A stretch of DNA of 64,000 bases from Syncephalastrum monosporum B8922 (GCA_000697355.1 JNEN01000774.1:62001-126000), one strand, 5' to 3'. Shown: positions 46,996 to 59,471, counted from the stretch's first letter. Translations and numbers: made by a program. The notes: generated by a model not told the origin, from the sequence alone.

Positions 46996-48068
46996 ATGCC
47001 TTCATTCCTCGATCGCCTGCGTCGCCGACCCTCCATTGAGTACAGACCCGTTGAGCACACCGAAGAACATTTCGAGTCTGCCGAGGTTGTGCGCGATATC
47101 ATCATTGGCTTGTCCGGTAAGAAGAAAACATACACGCACGTCTAAGGCAGTTTTGCACAAAGTATTGACACGGTGGAATAGATGGTCTGACTGTGCCTTT
47201 CGCTTTGGCTGCGGGTCTGTCCTCACTGGGTATTAGCAAGATCGTCGTGTATGGTGGTGCTGCAGGTATGAAGAAAAGAAAAGGTGTTTGTTGTCAGGAT
47301 GGCAAACTGACCTCCATCTTTGCTGCTTAGAACTTGTCAGGTGACCTTCATAAACTCTCCAAGCACGTGTCTCGAGGCTAATGTTCCATTTGTAGTGGTG
47401 CGATTTCGATGGGTTTGGGAGGATATTTGGCCGCACGTTCTGAGATTGAGCATTACAAGACGGAACGTATGCGCGAAGAGCGTGAGGTCGAGGAGTGCCC
47501 TCAGGACGAAGAGGACGAAATCGTCGAGATTTTAGAGCCTTACGGCTTGGACCGTCAGGCCCTCCAGCCTTTGATTGATCAACTCAAGAGCGACCCAGAG
47601 AAGTTTGTCGATTTCATGATGAAGTTTGAGCTGAACCTCGAGTGCCCTGATCCTCGACGAAGCTGGGTAAGGAAACAGAACAGGGAAACATATCCGAGGC
47701 AAATGAGGCTCACTCATTTTTGTCGGCATTTTACAGATTTCTGCACTTACGATTGGTCTCTCCTACTTTGTCGGCGGCCTGATTCCTCTTCTGCCTTATG
47801 GTAAACAGCTCTTGGGTATCCATTGAAAACTTTATCATAACTCTATATCTTTTTCCATACAGTATTCATGGACGATGCCCTTCTGGCATTGTATGTCTCC
47901 GTAGCAGTAACGTCTCTGACGCTACTTGTCTTTGGTTACATCAAGAGCCGATTGATAAATCCCAAGGGTGCGGTCAAAGGTGCCATCCAGACCCTGCTGA
48001 TCGGCGCTTTGGCTGCAGGAGCCAGTTACGGCATCGTTTACCTTTTACCCTCCGAGAATAGCTCTTAG
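46996..48068 (+). CDS. VIT1/CCC1-family vacuolar iron or manganese transporter
   Basis: Six exons (46996-47116, 47182-47265, 47331-47340, 47396-47666, 47737-47800, 47863-48068), about 251 aa. The order is an acidic N-terminus, VVRDIIIGLSDGLTVPFALA (the conserved first helix with the metal-site Asp), SMGLGGYLAARSEIEHY, a long hydrophilic Glu-rich loop, then helices SALTIGLSYFVGGLIPLLPY, LALYVSVAVTSLTLLVFGYI and TLLIGALAAGASYGIVYLLP. Topology and motifs match VIT1/CCC1 proton-coupled Fe/Mn exporters of the vacuole. Exon 3 is only 10 nt (ELVS junction). The cytosolic Glu-rich loop corresponds to the metal-binding domain in plant VIT1. Confidence 0.9.
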
Positions 48069-48201
48069 ATAATTACCTTTCTTTTCTGCATCACTGGCAT
48101 ATACTCTCTGATTCGACTCATTCCCCAGCTCTATCACCCTCCTCCCGACAACTTTCACTACATTATGACATAATTAAAAACGCTAAGGTGTGATTATCTA
48201 T

Positions 48202-49150
48202 TTACATTTCAAAGATCAGCTTGCTCTTTGGCTTTACGGTCTTTGTAGCTGTGGTGGAAGTTGCGAGGATGTATGGATTTGCCAAGTTGAGTACATGGCG
48301 GTAAAACTCGTCAATGGAGCGGAACCTACGAGCTGAACGGAAACAGGAAAAAAAAAAAAGGTCGGATGGAATGTCAATACCTGGAAGGTCTTTTCTGCGC
48401 ATGTAGTTACTTCTTTCGTTCTGTAATCGATTCAACAAAGCGACCAAATCATCCCAGACGTCCTGTTTGCCTTCGCGAATGTGACCGTAGATATCCAGAA
48501 GGATCTCTGGCCAAGTTTTAAGGGGTAGACGATGGTAGTCGTAGATGACGGTCCTGACCTTGTCAAAGATGTCTTCGTCGTTGATCAATTCTCTGATCTC
48601 CACATACAAGGGATTGTCTCGAAAGACTATCTAGACCGTCAAGATTATTGCAGATGCAGATACAAAAGAACTTACAGGATGCCTCTCGCTTATCGTGCAG
48701 AATAGCATCGACATCTGCTTTGATTTCGTCAGAGAGGTTTTCTGTCTGCATGAATTCATGGATGGCAGCCGTGGATTTGTCGTGGGACAAGTCGCGTGCA
48801 TGCAGACCCGCGGTATTCATAAAGGCGTCAAAGAGGGCGTCGTCGCCAAGGACTTCTTCGATGCGGGTGAGATACAGAAAGGCGTCCGACACCCATAAAA
48901 GAAGGCTGCGATACGTTTCGTTAATTTCAGTGCGACTCAGTGCGTCTTCAATGTCAAGTGAGTCCTGAAGAGGACAGTCTTGGAGCTGCCATTCAAGAAA
49001 GAGGAGGCTCTCGTAGTCCTCCGTGTAGAGCCACAGCCAGATTCTCCAGCAGAACTCCTCCTGGAACCTGGCCACATCGAAATCATACGCGTCTTGGCAG
49101 CATGTGGCAAGCAAGTTGTAGACTTCAACCGCCGAATGGGTCTGTGACAT
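48202..49150 (-). CDS. hypothetical helical protein, about 283 aa
   Basis: Three minus-strand exons: 49150-48676, 48626-48381, 48332-48202. It starts MSQTHSAVEVYNLLATCCQD and is mostly alpha-helical and acidic, with no signal peptide or membrane helix; near the end ARRFRSIDEFYRHVLNL. The last intron contains a poly-T tract and can be read through without a stop, but its GTATTG...TTCAG borders and pyrimidine run argue for splicing. I do not recognise the family. It is divergent from CTK3 with only 162 bp between the start codons, so the two genes probably share a promoter. Confidence 0.75.
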
Positions 49151-49312
49151 TGGAAGAAGGAAACAGGGCAAGTCCAAGTCCAAGTCCAAGTCAAGTCCGA
49201 AAATACGCGCTCAACTTTTCTTTTTTCGCTTCATATCCGTTTCTTCCTCTTCCTGCACGCACACCCATACCAGAACAACGACAACATTTTAAATAATAAT
49301 AACTACTTCCTA
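49151..49312. promoter_or_regulatory. short bidirectional promoter
   Basis: The 162-bp gap between divergent start codons of the 283-aa protein and CTK3. It includes a CAAGTC repeat at 49171-49195 and a T-rich stretch. No TATA box stands out. Confidence 0.45.
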
Positions 49313-50775
49313 ATGACCGACTCGGATCCATTCGAATGCCGTCTTACCTTTCTGTCACTCCTCGAGAAACTCAATGCATCGCAGCAGTCGATTCATAAAG
49401 TGGCCACTTACGCTGTACGGCATCGACAACTTTCCGAAGATCTCTACAGCTGTTTACTGGAGGAATTAGAACAGGTAATTACACGCTTGGCAATTCTGTC
49501 TCTGTTTCTCGGTCTTCCTTCTTTCCTTTTTCCTCTTTCCTTTTGCAAGCCTGGCAAGGACAACGACATTGCAAGCAAAACAAGCAGACATGCATCGTCC
49601 TTGTCTGTCTTTTGTGCATGTCCTTCTGTCTTGCACGAAACTCATAGTCGATCGCGGCTCTTGCATTTATTAATACATAAAACACGACCAAAAACACTAT
49701 TTCTATCATTCTATTCTATATGGAGAGAAGGGCATAAATTGTAGATGATCCACGTATACTCACATATCGTTATTTTTATTATTTATTATATGTTATTGTG
49801 TCATCGTCATCAACAGGCGTCTATTAATGCGCGGCTAAACATCATCTACGTGCTGGACGCTATATTTGCCGCCAGCCAAAAAGTACACTATTCCGGTTAC
49901 AACGACCTGACACGACGCGACCTCTCACGCATACTCGCTGCCGTGGTACCAGACGACCCAAAAGGTCTGGTCAACATTGCCAACACACGCAAGGTAAACA
50001 ACACCTCTTATGACAATCGCCTCATCATTCACACCATTATACCGCTCATTCTTCTAGATCCTCAACAACTGGCGAAGGCGAGAATACTTCAACCCAACGG
50101 AGCTGGACACAGCCGAGAAGCCCCTCCTCGAAAAGGAATCACGGACACGGTATGGGATATATGGGATATATGGGATATCACATGCGAAGGAAAGAAAACA
50201 CGCTTATACTACTATGTATTCATAGACCCCATAAACGCCCACGCGATGACGATGCAAGTGGCTTCAGCAAAGATGATATTTTGCGACGCATGGAAGAAGA
50301 TCGCGAACGAGTACGTCTACTTATTTCGTCTTGTGTGATTTCCGTTGTTAACCCCCCCGGATAGCACAAACGGTTCCGAGAAGAGATCTGGATCCGTCCT
50401 GTCGATGAGAAGCCAGAAGCCGAATTTGAACAGCTGTGGGATCGGATAGACGCCTTGAATCCGGACCATGACTACGAGCTGATGATGAAGCAAAACATGT
50501 TACGCTTACCGCACTATCCATGGAGTACTCTCTTCCTCGACCGAAGTAATAACTCAACTGCGATCGGGGACAGCAAGGATGTATCACAAGCGCCACAAAA
50601 CGTGCCTCTGGAGACACCAGGCGACGAAACAGATGATATGTCCATCGATCCCGAAGATGATTCCAATTACCAGCCAGACCCGACTGACGACAAATTCGAC
50701 AATTCACTTGGCAGCGAATTAGCAGGGGCAAGTAGATCTGGCGGTGACAGCGCGAAACCGACAACAGAAGCATAA
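49313..50775 (+). CDS. CTK3: CTD kinase subunit gamma (Ctk3-like) with CID domain
   Basis: Five exons: 49313-49474, 49817-49993, 50058-50149, 50226-50310, 50365-50775, about 308 aa. The start DPFECRLTFLSLLEKLNASQ, then ASINARLNIIYVLDAIF, KGLVNIANTRKILNNWRRRE fits the CID-like N-terminal domain of fungal Ctk3. The conserved C-terminal block ILRRMEEDRERHKRFREEIW follows a basic linker. The Ctk1-3 complex phosphorylates Ser2 of the RNA polymerase II C-terminal domain. The tail is acidic. The first intron is long for this genome (342 nt), and the third contains a 9-bp tandem repeat. Confidence 0.9.
50151..50177 (+). repeat. 9-bp tandem repeat, 3 copies
   Basis: TATGGGATA occurs three times head to tail inside the third CTK3 intron. 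Confidence 0.85.
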
Positions 50776-50977
50776 AATACGCATCCACAGACAAAAGAAA
50801 ACCCCTTACCGCAACCTCAAGTCTCATTGTAAACATAGCACTATTCTGCATCACCTCAATCCCCAAGGAAAAGAACAATGAACAAACATATCAAAGTATG
50901 TGCGATATGAATGGACGGGGTATTTTATTGTGTATAGCTTTGGCTCTGGTATAAATTATGATTGCTTTTCCTTTCTT

Positions 50978-53446
50978 TCAAACACGAATCAATTCTTGCC
51001 ACCACGATGAGCTGCGGGTATTGCTTTTCTGCTGCGGGTTGCCTTCGACAGGATCGAGCCACTCGTCAAATGGAACACCATAGATCCCCACGACCGGCAT
51101 ATGATCGCTAACGCCCGCCAGGGCCTGGTACAGCACGGCATGGTAGTACCAGCACACCGTCTTTTGCGCCTCGCTTGCGGTCGAAGCTGATGCCGTATTG
51201 GCCGAGCTGCGTCTCCACCAGCTGCTGGTGCTGTTGGTCCGCGTGACAGATACCTTGGTTGCATTATCGCACAACGCAGGCCGGTCGTGCCACAGTATGC
51301 GATCGGTCCAGCTAGGGATGCGCTGCTTCGGGCTGGAGTCATATTGCAGATCAGCTACATTGAGCAGCTTGCGAGGATTCTGCTCGTCTGGATAGAGCAT
51401 GGTGTGCTTGATCGCAACCGGCTCTGACATGGAGCGCTGCTTCTTGTGGCGTGACTTTGTCGTGGTCGGCGTGGACGGTACCGATTTGGGTGTGTTGGGG
51501 TTCCGTTGATCGACCTCAGCTTGCGCTGCTTGAGCAGCAGCAATGTCCACAGTAGTAGCAGCACTGCCGCTCGCTGTAGCTGTAGCGTTATTGGATGTAC
51601 CAGGCAAAGGAGGGAGGGGTGGTGCCGCCTTGTCACCTGATGCTGAGACGCGTGTGCTCGAAGGCGTCGTACGAGCGGTCGACCGGTGGGAGGAGCCTGA
51701 CGATGAGAACCAATCAAATAGTGCTGGAGATCCACTTGCGTCCGCGCTCGTATCGCTGCTCGTGTCGCTGCTCACGCTGCTTCCTGATGTGGATACATGG
51801 GAAGGGTAGGACATGGTGTCAAGTTTGTAAGTGGGCGGGAAGTCAATCGGATGCTCCTGGAAAAGCGAGAGTGGGCAGCTTGAATCTTGTCTGACATTTG
51901 TCAATTGGTCATATTGCAACAAGGACTGGATAAAGGTATATGTGCGGGAAATGCGGAAAGCGATCAGTTTGATGCAGTTTTCCCTTTTTTAGCCGCGCCA
52001 GCAAAGTATTACGTACCTTGTAATCGCCACGCTTGACAGTATCGATAACCATGGCTCGGTCGGCATTGATCCGGTAATTCGTATCGCCAAACATAAATGT
52101 ATGATGAAAGCGTGTCAGGACACTTTCGGTATCCTCTATGAAGGGGGTATAAGCATGACCCGGAGAAAAGCATAAAATATGAATGCTGTCGTGATACCTT
52201 GGAGATCGCCCTTTGCCTTTTCGGGAGTGTCTACCTTTTTGGGAACTGCTGCTTTTTTGGAAGTGACCCGATTTCCGTCGCTGTCGGTCTTGTGTCGGCG
52301 AGGCCCCCGAACGGAGCTGAAGCGAAGAAGAGACTTTTTAATCGTTTTAGAACGACTGATATGTTCTCTACGTTTCCCCGAAAAGTCGTCAATGTCCAGC
52401 TCGTGCAGGATACGATGGACGTTTGCATTGCGTTCCTCCAATCGCGTTTGATGTGCTGCATGGTGAGTTCAGTTGCCGACGTTAGATATCCTTTCTTTTT
52501 TATAACACGTGCTATCACTTTCCCATTGCCTTTTCCATTTTGCTTACCTGTGAGATGACAATTGATGAAAAGAAGTGACCGAGAGCCGAACATGACCGAA
52601 ACTGCCACAGCGCCCTTGTTTCTATTTTTTTTTTTTTTGACGGGAAAAGGAAAAGTCAAAAGTCAAAATAAATCGATAAATGAATGACTTGTTGGCTTAC
52701 CCGATAATGTTGGCAAAGCCAGTGCTAATGCGTGTACTGTGCACGCCACGAACGTAGTGACTTACGGGCTTCCAGACGAAGACGGCGAGATGCAGGGCAG
52801 CCAAGGTCTCTGTCTTGAGCAATTCATAGGATGGGCCCAGATGCTCCGAAAGGCGTTTCTCCCAGACTTCCTTGGAAGGAAAAAAGAGGGACTCGGAGAT
52901 GTCGCGCTCGCACTCTTGCGTGCCAATCGCCAAAAGATGGTAAGGATGCGTGGCAGAGGCATCCAAAAACGGCTCGCGGCACGTTTCCTTTTTTTTGCGG
53001 TCGGTCAAGAACATGGCCAAATCGACAGGTAAGAGCCGTCCATACATGTTCCAGGTGCCCACAAAGATCTTGAGTCTGTCCGTATCTGACGATGACTGCG
53101 TGTCTGAGGGCGGCATGGAACGTGTACTGGTATTTTGGGTGGGCTTTTTGTTGAACAACATGGGTGCAAACCGAAAACGGGTCCGTGTTGTGGCGGATGT
53201 CTTGGCAGACAGTGCAGCTGCAGAAGACGATGTGGACGGGCCCCGTGAATGTTGCTTCGTATTTCGTGCGTTTTCTTTCATCTGGAGAAGCTGGTTGTCT
53301 CTGTCAGTCGGCGTCGATCCCGTTTGCGCCGAGTCTTCTGGTTGCTTTGCTTGCTGCTGAGCCTTTGCCACTCGCGGGGTCACGAGTTTGAGTTTAGGCC
53401 AATCACGCTGAGGCTTCCCTGAGGCAGGCTTCCGTCCTTCTGTCAT
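50978..53446 (-). CDS. inositol polyphosphate 5-phosphatase
   Basis: Five minus-strand exons (53446-52701, 52621-52548, 52455-52198, 52135-52017, 51925-50978), about 714 aa. A ~120-residue disordered head precedes the catalytic domain: IFVGTWNMYG, AIGTQECERD, TRISTGFANIIGNKGAVAVS, FINCHLTAH, FMFGDTNYRI, FPPTYK, PSWTDRILW and SDHMPVVGIY. These are all the 5-phosphatase signature boxes, with GDTNYRI in place of the usual GDLNYRI. A Ser/Thr-rich insertion of about 130 residues lies between FPPTYK and SWTDRILW. The enzyme should remove the 5-phosphate from PI(4,5)P2 or related lipids. No SAC domain is fused, unlike yeast Inp51-53. Confidence 0.92.
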
Positions 53447-53807
53447 GGTTGGCAAGGAAATGAAAAGAAGAAAGGAAAATGAAAAAGAGAGAAAAGAGAG
53501 AAAGGAAATTGAGGGGTGAAAATCATATACCAGTTAAACGAAAAAAAAAAAAAAAGTAGTTTGTGTGACGAAACTCATATTGGGGTAGCAACTCAATTCT
53601 GGGCGCTCGAATATAAACTATAACATAAACGCCTTCACTCATATTTCTTCTGTTTCTTCGATGTTTCTATTGATCCATTTTAGGGCTAGAACGAATACAC
53701 TAAACTATTATGCTAAACGAGTATGTGTAGGTAGATATACAAATAATGCAAAAGAAAAAGACAGCAATGTCATTGAGAAGGGTTACCATCGTAACCACTT
53801 GCCAATG
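53447..53807. other. intergenic
   Basis: AT-rich spacer with a purine-rich leader (53455-53515) for the 5-phosphatase and a poly-A run near 53540. No gene seen. Confidence 0.5.
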
Positions 53808-55648
53808 CTAATTGTTACCATTATTATTGTCTTCAGATACAGCGCGTCTCTCAGGCGACTGCCGAAGCCAACCCGTGGAATCTGTCACGGGCTCCTGGTG
53901 GCTCAGTTTTGGAGAGTAGGCCTCGTGGTATTCGGGTTTGTAGGTGGCATAAGAATTGGTATCGATGATTTCACTGTGGAGGGTAGGGGATCGCGTGTTG
54001 CTTCTCACGCTGCCCATGCCAGCAGAGGGTCGGGGAGCAGATAGACCTGGTGAGGTGGGCGGGCTGCTGTAATAGTATCGATAGTTCGCTTCCTCTTGTT
54101 GCGACCAGGTGACAGGCGTCTGGCCACGGTCGCGCTTAAAGTTGGATGGGACATCTGCGGGCAAATCAGGTACTGTCGGAGGAGACGCGGGCGCTTGCTG
54201 TTCTGGCCATCCAGAAGAAGGGCTCTCGTTGTACCGCTTTGTCGATTCATTCATCACAAACAGCTTGCTCATACGCGCACTCAGCCGACCTGCGCGTATG
54301 TTGTTTCGGGTCTTGGGCTTGGGCGTGGGCTCGGGCTCCTGCTTCTGCTTCTGCTCTTCGTCCTTTTCTTGCTCCTGCTGAACTTGGTGGCGTCGAGGGT
54401 GGAAAATAGAGATCTGCAAAGAATGGTAAACAAATACAAGGATGAGCTTCCCCCGCCCCCTTACACGTGAATGCGCCTGCCACTTACGAACAACAGCCAG
54501 AGAAAGACGACGGACATGTTGGCTGTCGCAATTAGGATATCCAGTGAAATTTTCTTGCTGTTGATGGCCATGGAGGTCGTCAAGCCGTCTGCACAGAGGA
54601 TGAGGAGCGAGGTACCATAGATACCGAGTACGATCACAAGCATGGCATTCATGGAGCGGAAATAGCGCAAGCGCACAACAATCGAGACACGGCTCTGACC
54701 CTGGCTTGCATCTGTGTTGCCGCTCGCGGGTTTTTTGATAAAGGCCTGCTCAGCGGCGCGGATAAGACGTGAAAAGCGGAAATGAGAGCGGATGCCCAAC
54801 GCGGCCGTGATGAGGACTATGTAGTGTGTGTGTGTGTCACGGTGTCACAACATTGCTTGCAAAAAAACACCAATGGTATAACGCACCTTCAATGGAATAT
54901 GCCAGCTGGGGTACCACCTCGCTCAAGAGTTCATCGTTGCTCCACCGCCACTGCAAAACAGGGAACATGGCTGCACTTCCCAGCGCCCTGAAAGAAAGAA
55001 AAAGTGACATGCACTGAGTTTTAGGCTGTCCCTCGTGGCTGGCATTGAAGACGATGACCTCGCATATCCACGTCGTACGTACCAAATGATGTAAAATTTG
55101 AACTCCCACGAGCCCATAAAAGACTTTTTGACGACGGTGTTGGACAGGTAGTTCCAGAAGCATTGCAGCAGGAAGAAGACACCGGTCTGCATGGCAAATG
55201 TAACGCATTCGATGTAATCAATGGGCTGTGAAAAAGGTACAAGAAATGAGAAATGATTGGTTATGTCTTGGAATCATATGCACGGTTTTTTTTATTTGTC
55301 AGTCAGCCTTTACACACACCTGAATAAAACGCTGATGCTCCGGTTTCCAGTAAGCAAAGGGTTTGGTAATGATCTGCCCTGTGGTAGGGATTTCGAGAAA
55401 ACCTTCGCTGTACTTGATCCACGTTGACGTTACATCTATTATCCGAAGGGTGATCAATAAAATTACAGTGCGAGATCAAAGATTCAGGACTGCTGCAGTA
55501 TCTTCGGACATCCTACCCCATGTTGTTTGTGTGGCCATCATCAATATCATTAAATATGTAATTATGGATTTGAGCTCTCCATTGATAACCTTCGACGGCT
55601 TGAGGCATCGAAAGCGATCGTTTTGCCATATCGTGTAGAGGAGATAAG
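53808..55648 (-). CDS. polytopic membrane protein with long charged cytosolic tail (5' end unresolved)
   Basis: Minus-strand exons 55648-55517, 55435-55320, 55225-55083, 54987-54887, 54815-54488 and 54413-53808 join in frame. Hydrophobic segments: KSIITYLMILMMATQTTW, IECVTFAMQTGVFFLLQCFW, FKFYIIWALGSAAMFPVL, VLITAALGI, AMLVIVLGIYGTSLLILC and ATANMSVVFLWLLF. With one more helix upstream (LLLTVIPAIFLIY, about 55740) there would be about seven. The C-terminal ~200 residues are hydrophilic, first Lys/Glu/Gln-rich then Ser/Pro/Tyr-rich. I do not recognise the family; a GPCR-like receptor is possible but not shown. The first exon and start codon could not be fixed. Confidence 0.7.
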
Positions 55649-56303
55649 CTGAAATATAAACTTCGAGAACGCAGCGCTCTGAAATTTTGGTTAGACGAAG
55701 GCGAAAGACAATCTGGCATCGTTTTTACGTAGATAAGAAAAATCGCTGGTATTACAGTTAGAAGAAGACGCTCTTGGTATAATGTATTTGTGTTTCTTGT
55801 GTTTACCTAAGATGCGTCATAGAGAATATAAGTGGGTTGGAATGGAGGACGACAAGGATAAATAGGAAGAAGGAAAAGAGAAGAGGAAGAGACAGCCACC
55901 GGGGATACAGGCAAAAGACAATGGACTCGTCGGTGGTTTGGGTGAGGTTGCACGAATTTGGCGGTGGACATTATGTGTACGGCCCCATGCAGGCCGCCGT
56001 CAATGGTAGTGTACGACAGGGCCCTTTGCCTCACCCAATTTTGTGGTACAAAATCTGCTGTGGGTCCGCATGATCTTTTTTTACTTGGGCAGCTGCTTGC
56101 ATTGCAGGCTCCCGCGCATGGTGGCCAAAAACGCGCTGTTGCCTAGAAATATCAACCGTAGTCGGGCTTTTTAAGAGAAGAACTTCTTTGAGCCTTCGCT
56201 ATTTTTGTCCAATCTCATCTCTTCATATATTTCTTTCTTTTCTATCCGTTTCTTTCTCCTTTTCCTCCGTGCTTGAACTTCTTCTCTTCTTTTCCTTGGG
56301 ACC
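55649..56303. other. probable 5' end of the membrane protein gene and promoter of the next gene
   Basis: Minus-strand exons with a candidate helix near 55740 and possible starts near 55815 or 55971 lie here, but no in-frame join was found. 56200-56300 is T/C-rich promoter sequence for the gene at 56304. Confidence 0.4.
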
Positions 56304-56903
56304 ATGCTCTGTGCGCTTCAGGCGCCCACTTTTCTTGTCGTTCTATCTATTGCCGTGACCCTGGCAGCAGGTGGATCCACCGTATGGAAACGCGACTACC
56401 CGCTGCCATACGATACGTTACCGGGTACGACGTGCGCTGTTCCTTCTGCCTGTGCCAACATTCAATCGCCCGCGGTCTGCCGGTGCAACTCAGTAGTGAC
56501 GGTCTGCCATAACGACGCCGGCCAGTTCTGCTGGGGCTCTGAAACCCTCAACTCGACGAGCAACTGCCCGGCCATTCCCGAACCTTGCAATTCAGAATTC
56601 AACTCGACACAATCGTGCCTCTGTAACGACAGTGCTGTGCTGTGTGTCGATGGTTATGATCATTACTGCTATGCAACAGCGGTCCCGGCGAGCGCGTCCA
56701 GTGTGTCGTTAGCTGCTATTCCAACGAGCGCTGTCGCTTCCTCTTCGATATCATCCTCCAGTGCAAGCGGCAGCGCCAGCAGTAGTAGAACTGGTACATT
56801 GGCAGCGAGTTACACCGCTGCGGCTGCTGCTGAACACACTTCACATCCGGTCATGCTATTTACGGCATTCTTGGCTTTCGTCGCACTTTACATTACTGCA
56901 TAA
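56304..56903 (+). CDS. secreted Cys-rich, Ser/Ala-rich protein, probably GPI-anchored
   Basis: An intronless frame of 199 aa. It has a signal peptide (LQAPTFLVVLSIAVTLAAGG), then about 14 cysteines in two similar blocks (CAVPSACANIQSPAVCRC and CNSEFNSTQSCLCNDSAVLC), a Ser/Ala-rich spacer and a hydrophobic end (VMLFTAFLAFVALYITA) fit for GPI attachment. It is likely a cell-wall or surface protein. The two Cys blocks share spacing (C-x2-C, C-x-C), suggesting an internal duplication. No named family recognised. Confidence 0.8.
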   Translation: MLCALQAPTFLVVLSIAVTLAAGGSTVWKRDYPLPYDTLPGTTCAVPSACANIQSPAVCRCNSVVTVCHNDAGQFCWGSETLNSTSNCPAIPEPCNSEFNSTQSCLCNDSAVLCVDGYDHYCYATAVPASASSVSLAAIPTSAVASSSISSSSASGSASSSRTGTLAASYTAAAAAEHTSHPVMLFTAFLAFVALYITA

Positions 56904-57323
56904 CTTTATCACCTAATTCACATTCATTATTGTATCCGCATTCATTCTAAATATACGATCGAGCTAAAAGTAGAACTTGTGCTCCAAACAGGGCAGCGTA
57001 GGAGGGAGTTGACCTATTCCGTCCTACAAAGTGTATGTTGACTGTGTCGTCCCTGTTTCCCATCATATAAACGCATCATATAAATAAATATGATGCCTCA
57101 TCACACCTCCCCCACCCTCTCCTCCTCTCTCCTCGCCTCTCCTCGCCTCTCCTCCTTACTGAGCGATCAATATTTGCAAGCTACAATAGAAGTGTGCCAA
57201 GTAGTAGGACAGGAATTACCTGAAAATAGAATAAAATAGGCGAGCCGCAATGGCCTTTGTAGCTTCAAATAAATAAGAGACGCATTCATATGCAGATAGG
57301 AATGCTCAGCCACTCTTTTAACC
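56904..57323. other. intergenic with CT-rich tandem repeat
   Basis: 57103-57158 is a pyrimidine tract with repeated CTCCTCGCCTCT units. The rest is AT-rich promoter sequence for the lysyl-tRNA synthetase. No gene seen. Confidence 0.55.
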
Positions 57324-59278
57324 ATGTTCAATAAGGCACTGCAGCAGGCCGCAAGAGGTGTCCTCACCCAAGGCGCCCCCACACGTCTTCGCCTACCAGC
57401 TCGTGCCATTCGTTATGTGCCGCATTGTGCTCAATGTACGTCGATTGCGCTAGGATAGTCTGACACTTTGCTCAACGGCTGTCACAATGAACAGCAACCA
57501 CTTCCGGCGCGTCCACACGATACCCCCGCTTTGCACTTGACCCCCAACGACACGGCTCCTGGGTCTCCGTAGACAACGTCCTTGCTCACGGTCCATCCCT
57601 CGACAAAGGCCAAAAGAGTGCCGAGATTGTGACATTGACAGGTCGTATCCTGACCATCCGCGAGTCGAGCTCAAAGCTCTTCTTCTATGATATCGTCCAG
57701 AATGGTCAGGTCGTCCAGGTCGTTGCCTCTCGAAGCCTGTTCGAGGACAAGGATAGCTTTGCCGAGGCCAATCGAAGATTGAAACGGGGCGATATTGCTT
57801 GTTAGTGACAGAGTGACAACAAAAAGTAGTTGGACTGACACCAGTACAATAGCTTTCACGGGCGTTGTGGGCAAAACGAAGCATGGTCAAGTGAGCGTGT
57901 TTCCTACGCGCGAGATGCAAGTCCTTACGCCCTGCTTGCACGATATCCCGTCGCGCTCCGGTCTCAAGGACCCCCAGAAACGGTTCCGTCATCGTCACCT
58001 GGATATGCTGGTCAATCCAGAACCCACTCACATCTTGCGCACACGCGCCAAAGTAAGTCGAATGGAACCTTCTCTAGTTAATGATGACCTTACTTTATCC
58101 TCTATTTCAAGATAATACAGTACATCCGCCGTTTCTTGGAAGACCGGGGCTTCCTCGAGGTTGAGACACCTGTCCTTTCTACCAACGCAGGCGGCGCCAA
58201 CGCAAGGCCGTTCTTGACGCGCGCCAATGCACTCGATATGGATATGCAGCTCCGTATTGCGCCGGAACTCTACCTGAAGCAGCTCGTGGTGGGTGGTCTA
58301 GACCGGGTTTATGAAATTGGCAAGCAGTTTCGAAACGAGGGCATCGATGCCGATCACAACCCTGAATTCACGACCTGTGAGTTCTATCAAGCCTACGGTA
58401 ATCTCGAGTCTCTGATGTCCGATACCGAAGCCATGCTTCAAGGTAAATTTGAAAAAGCAAACCAAGCTGTCTCTGCTTCATTCCCTTTACTTTTTTTTTC
58501 TTATGCTGCTGCTCCGAACAGGCATGGTCTCGAGCGTACTTGACACGATGTCGGTCACTTGCAGAACAGGCGACGAGGTCCGCTTCGATCAGCCCTTTGC
58601 GCGTATCAATGTGATGGACTATCTTGAAAGCGAGCTCGGCATACCGCTTGAGAAGATATTGCGCCTGCCTGAAGAAAGTAAGAAGAGAATCGGTCGTCGA
58701 TGCAACCCTCTCACGTGATGTCTCTAGATGCCACGCAAAGCTTGGTTGACGTTTGCCGCGAAAAGCGCGTTGGTCTGAGCGGCCCGCTGACAATACCACG
58801 TGTCCTGGATAAACTGATCTCACACTACATTGAGCCACACTGTATCCAGCCTACCTTCCTTTACAATCCCCCTGTAGCGCTGAGTCCACTGGCAAAATCC
58901 GGTCTAGATGAAAAGGTACGCACATCAATATAGGGCGAGTTGAGTATCATCGCAGGGCTCACATGAATTCAGGGCCGTGAGGTGGCAGCACGTTTTGAAC
59001 TGTTTGCGGGTGGCAAGGAGATTGTCAATGCGTATGAAGAGCTGAATAACCCAGAAGAACAACGTGCACGATTTGAGCAGCAGATGCGCGAGCGACAGCA
59101 AGGTGACCTGGAGGCACCGATTCCGGACATAGCGTTCTGCGAGGCTCTAGAGTACGGGTTGCCGCCGACAGCGGGGTGGGGTATGGGCATCGACCGTGTC
59201 GTCCAGCTCTTGACAGGTGCAACTCATATCCGCGAAGTACTCGCATTCCCTGCCATGCGTCCCGCCCCTCCTCAGTAG
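57324..59278 (+). CDS. MSK1: lysyl-tRNA synthetase, mitochondrial (Msk1-like)
   Basis: Seven exons (57324-57435, 57495-57800, 57853-58052, 58112-58442, 58522-58677, 58728-58915, 58973-59278), about 532 aa. The Arg/Ala-rich start [17 protein letters not shown] looks like a mitochondrial presequence. The OB-fold ([20 protein letters not shown]) is followed by the class II core: motif 1 [17 protein letters not shown], motif 2 [20 protein letters not shown], motif 3 [32 protein letters not shown] is typical of class II LysRS. It charges mitochondrial tRNA-Lys. The exon 2/3 acceptor is slightly uncertain (one residue). Confidence 0.94.
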
Positions 59279-59471
59279 AAACATAGACCTCATATTCTTT
59301 TCTTTTCTTTGTGCGTATACAATGAGTATGTAGAAATATAATAATGCACTCTCGCCTACTGGACCGTAGGTCTTTTTTGTTTTCCAAAAATTGGGATTGC
59401 GCGAAAATTAGTTGTGGGCGCGCACCCGTCAATTTCACTGTCTTTTTCCTTTTCTGTGTGTCTACCCAAGA

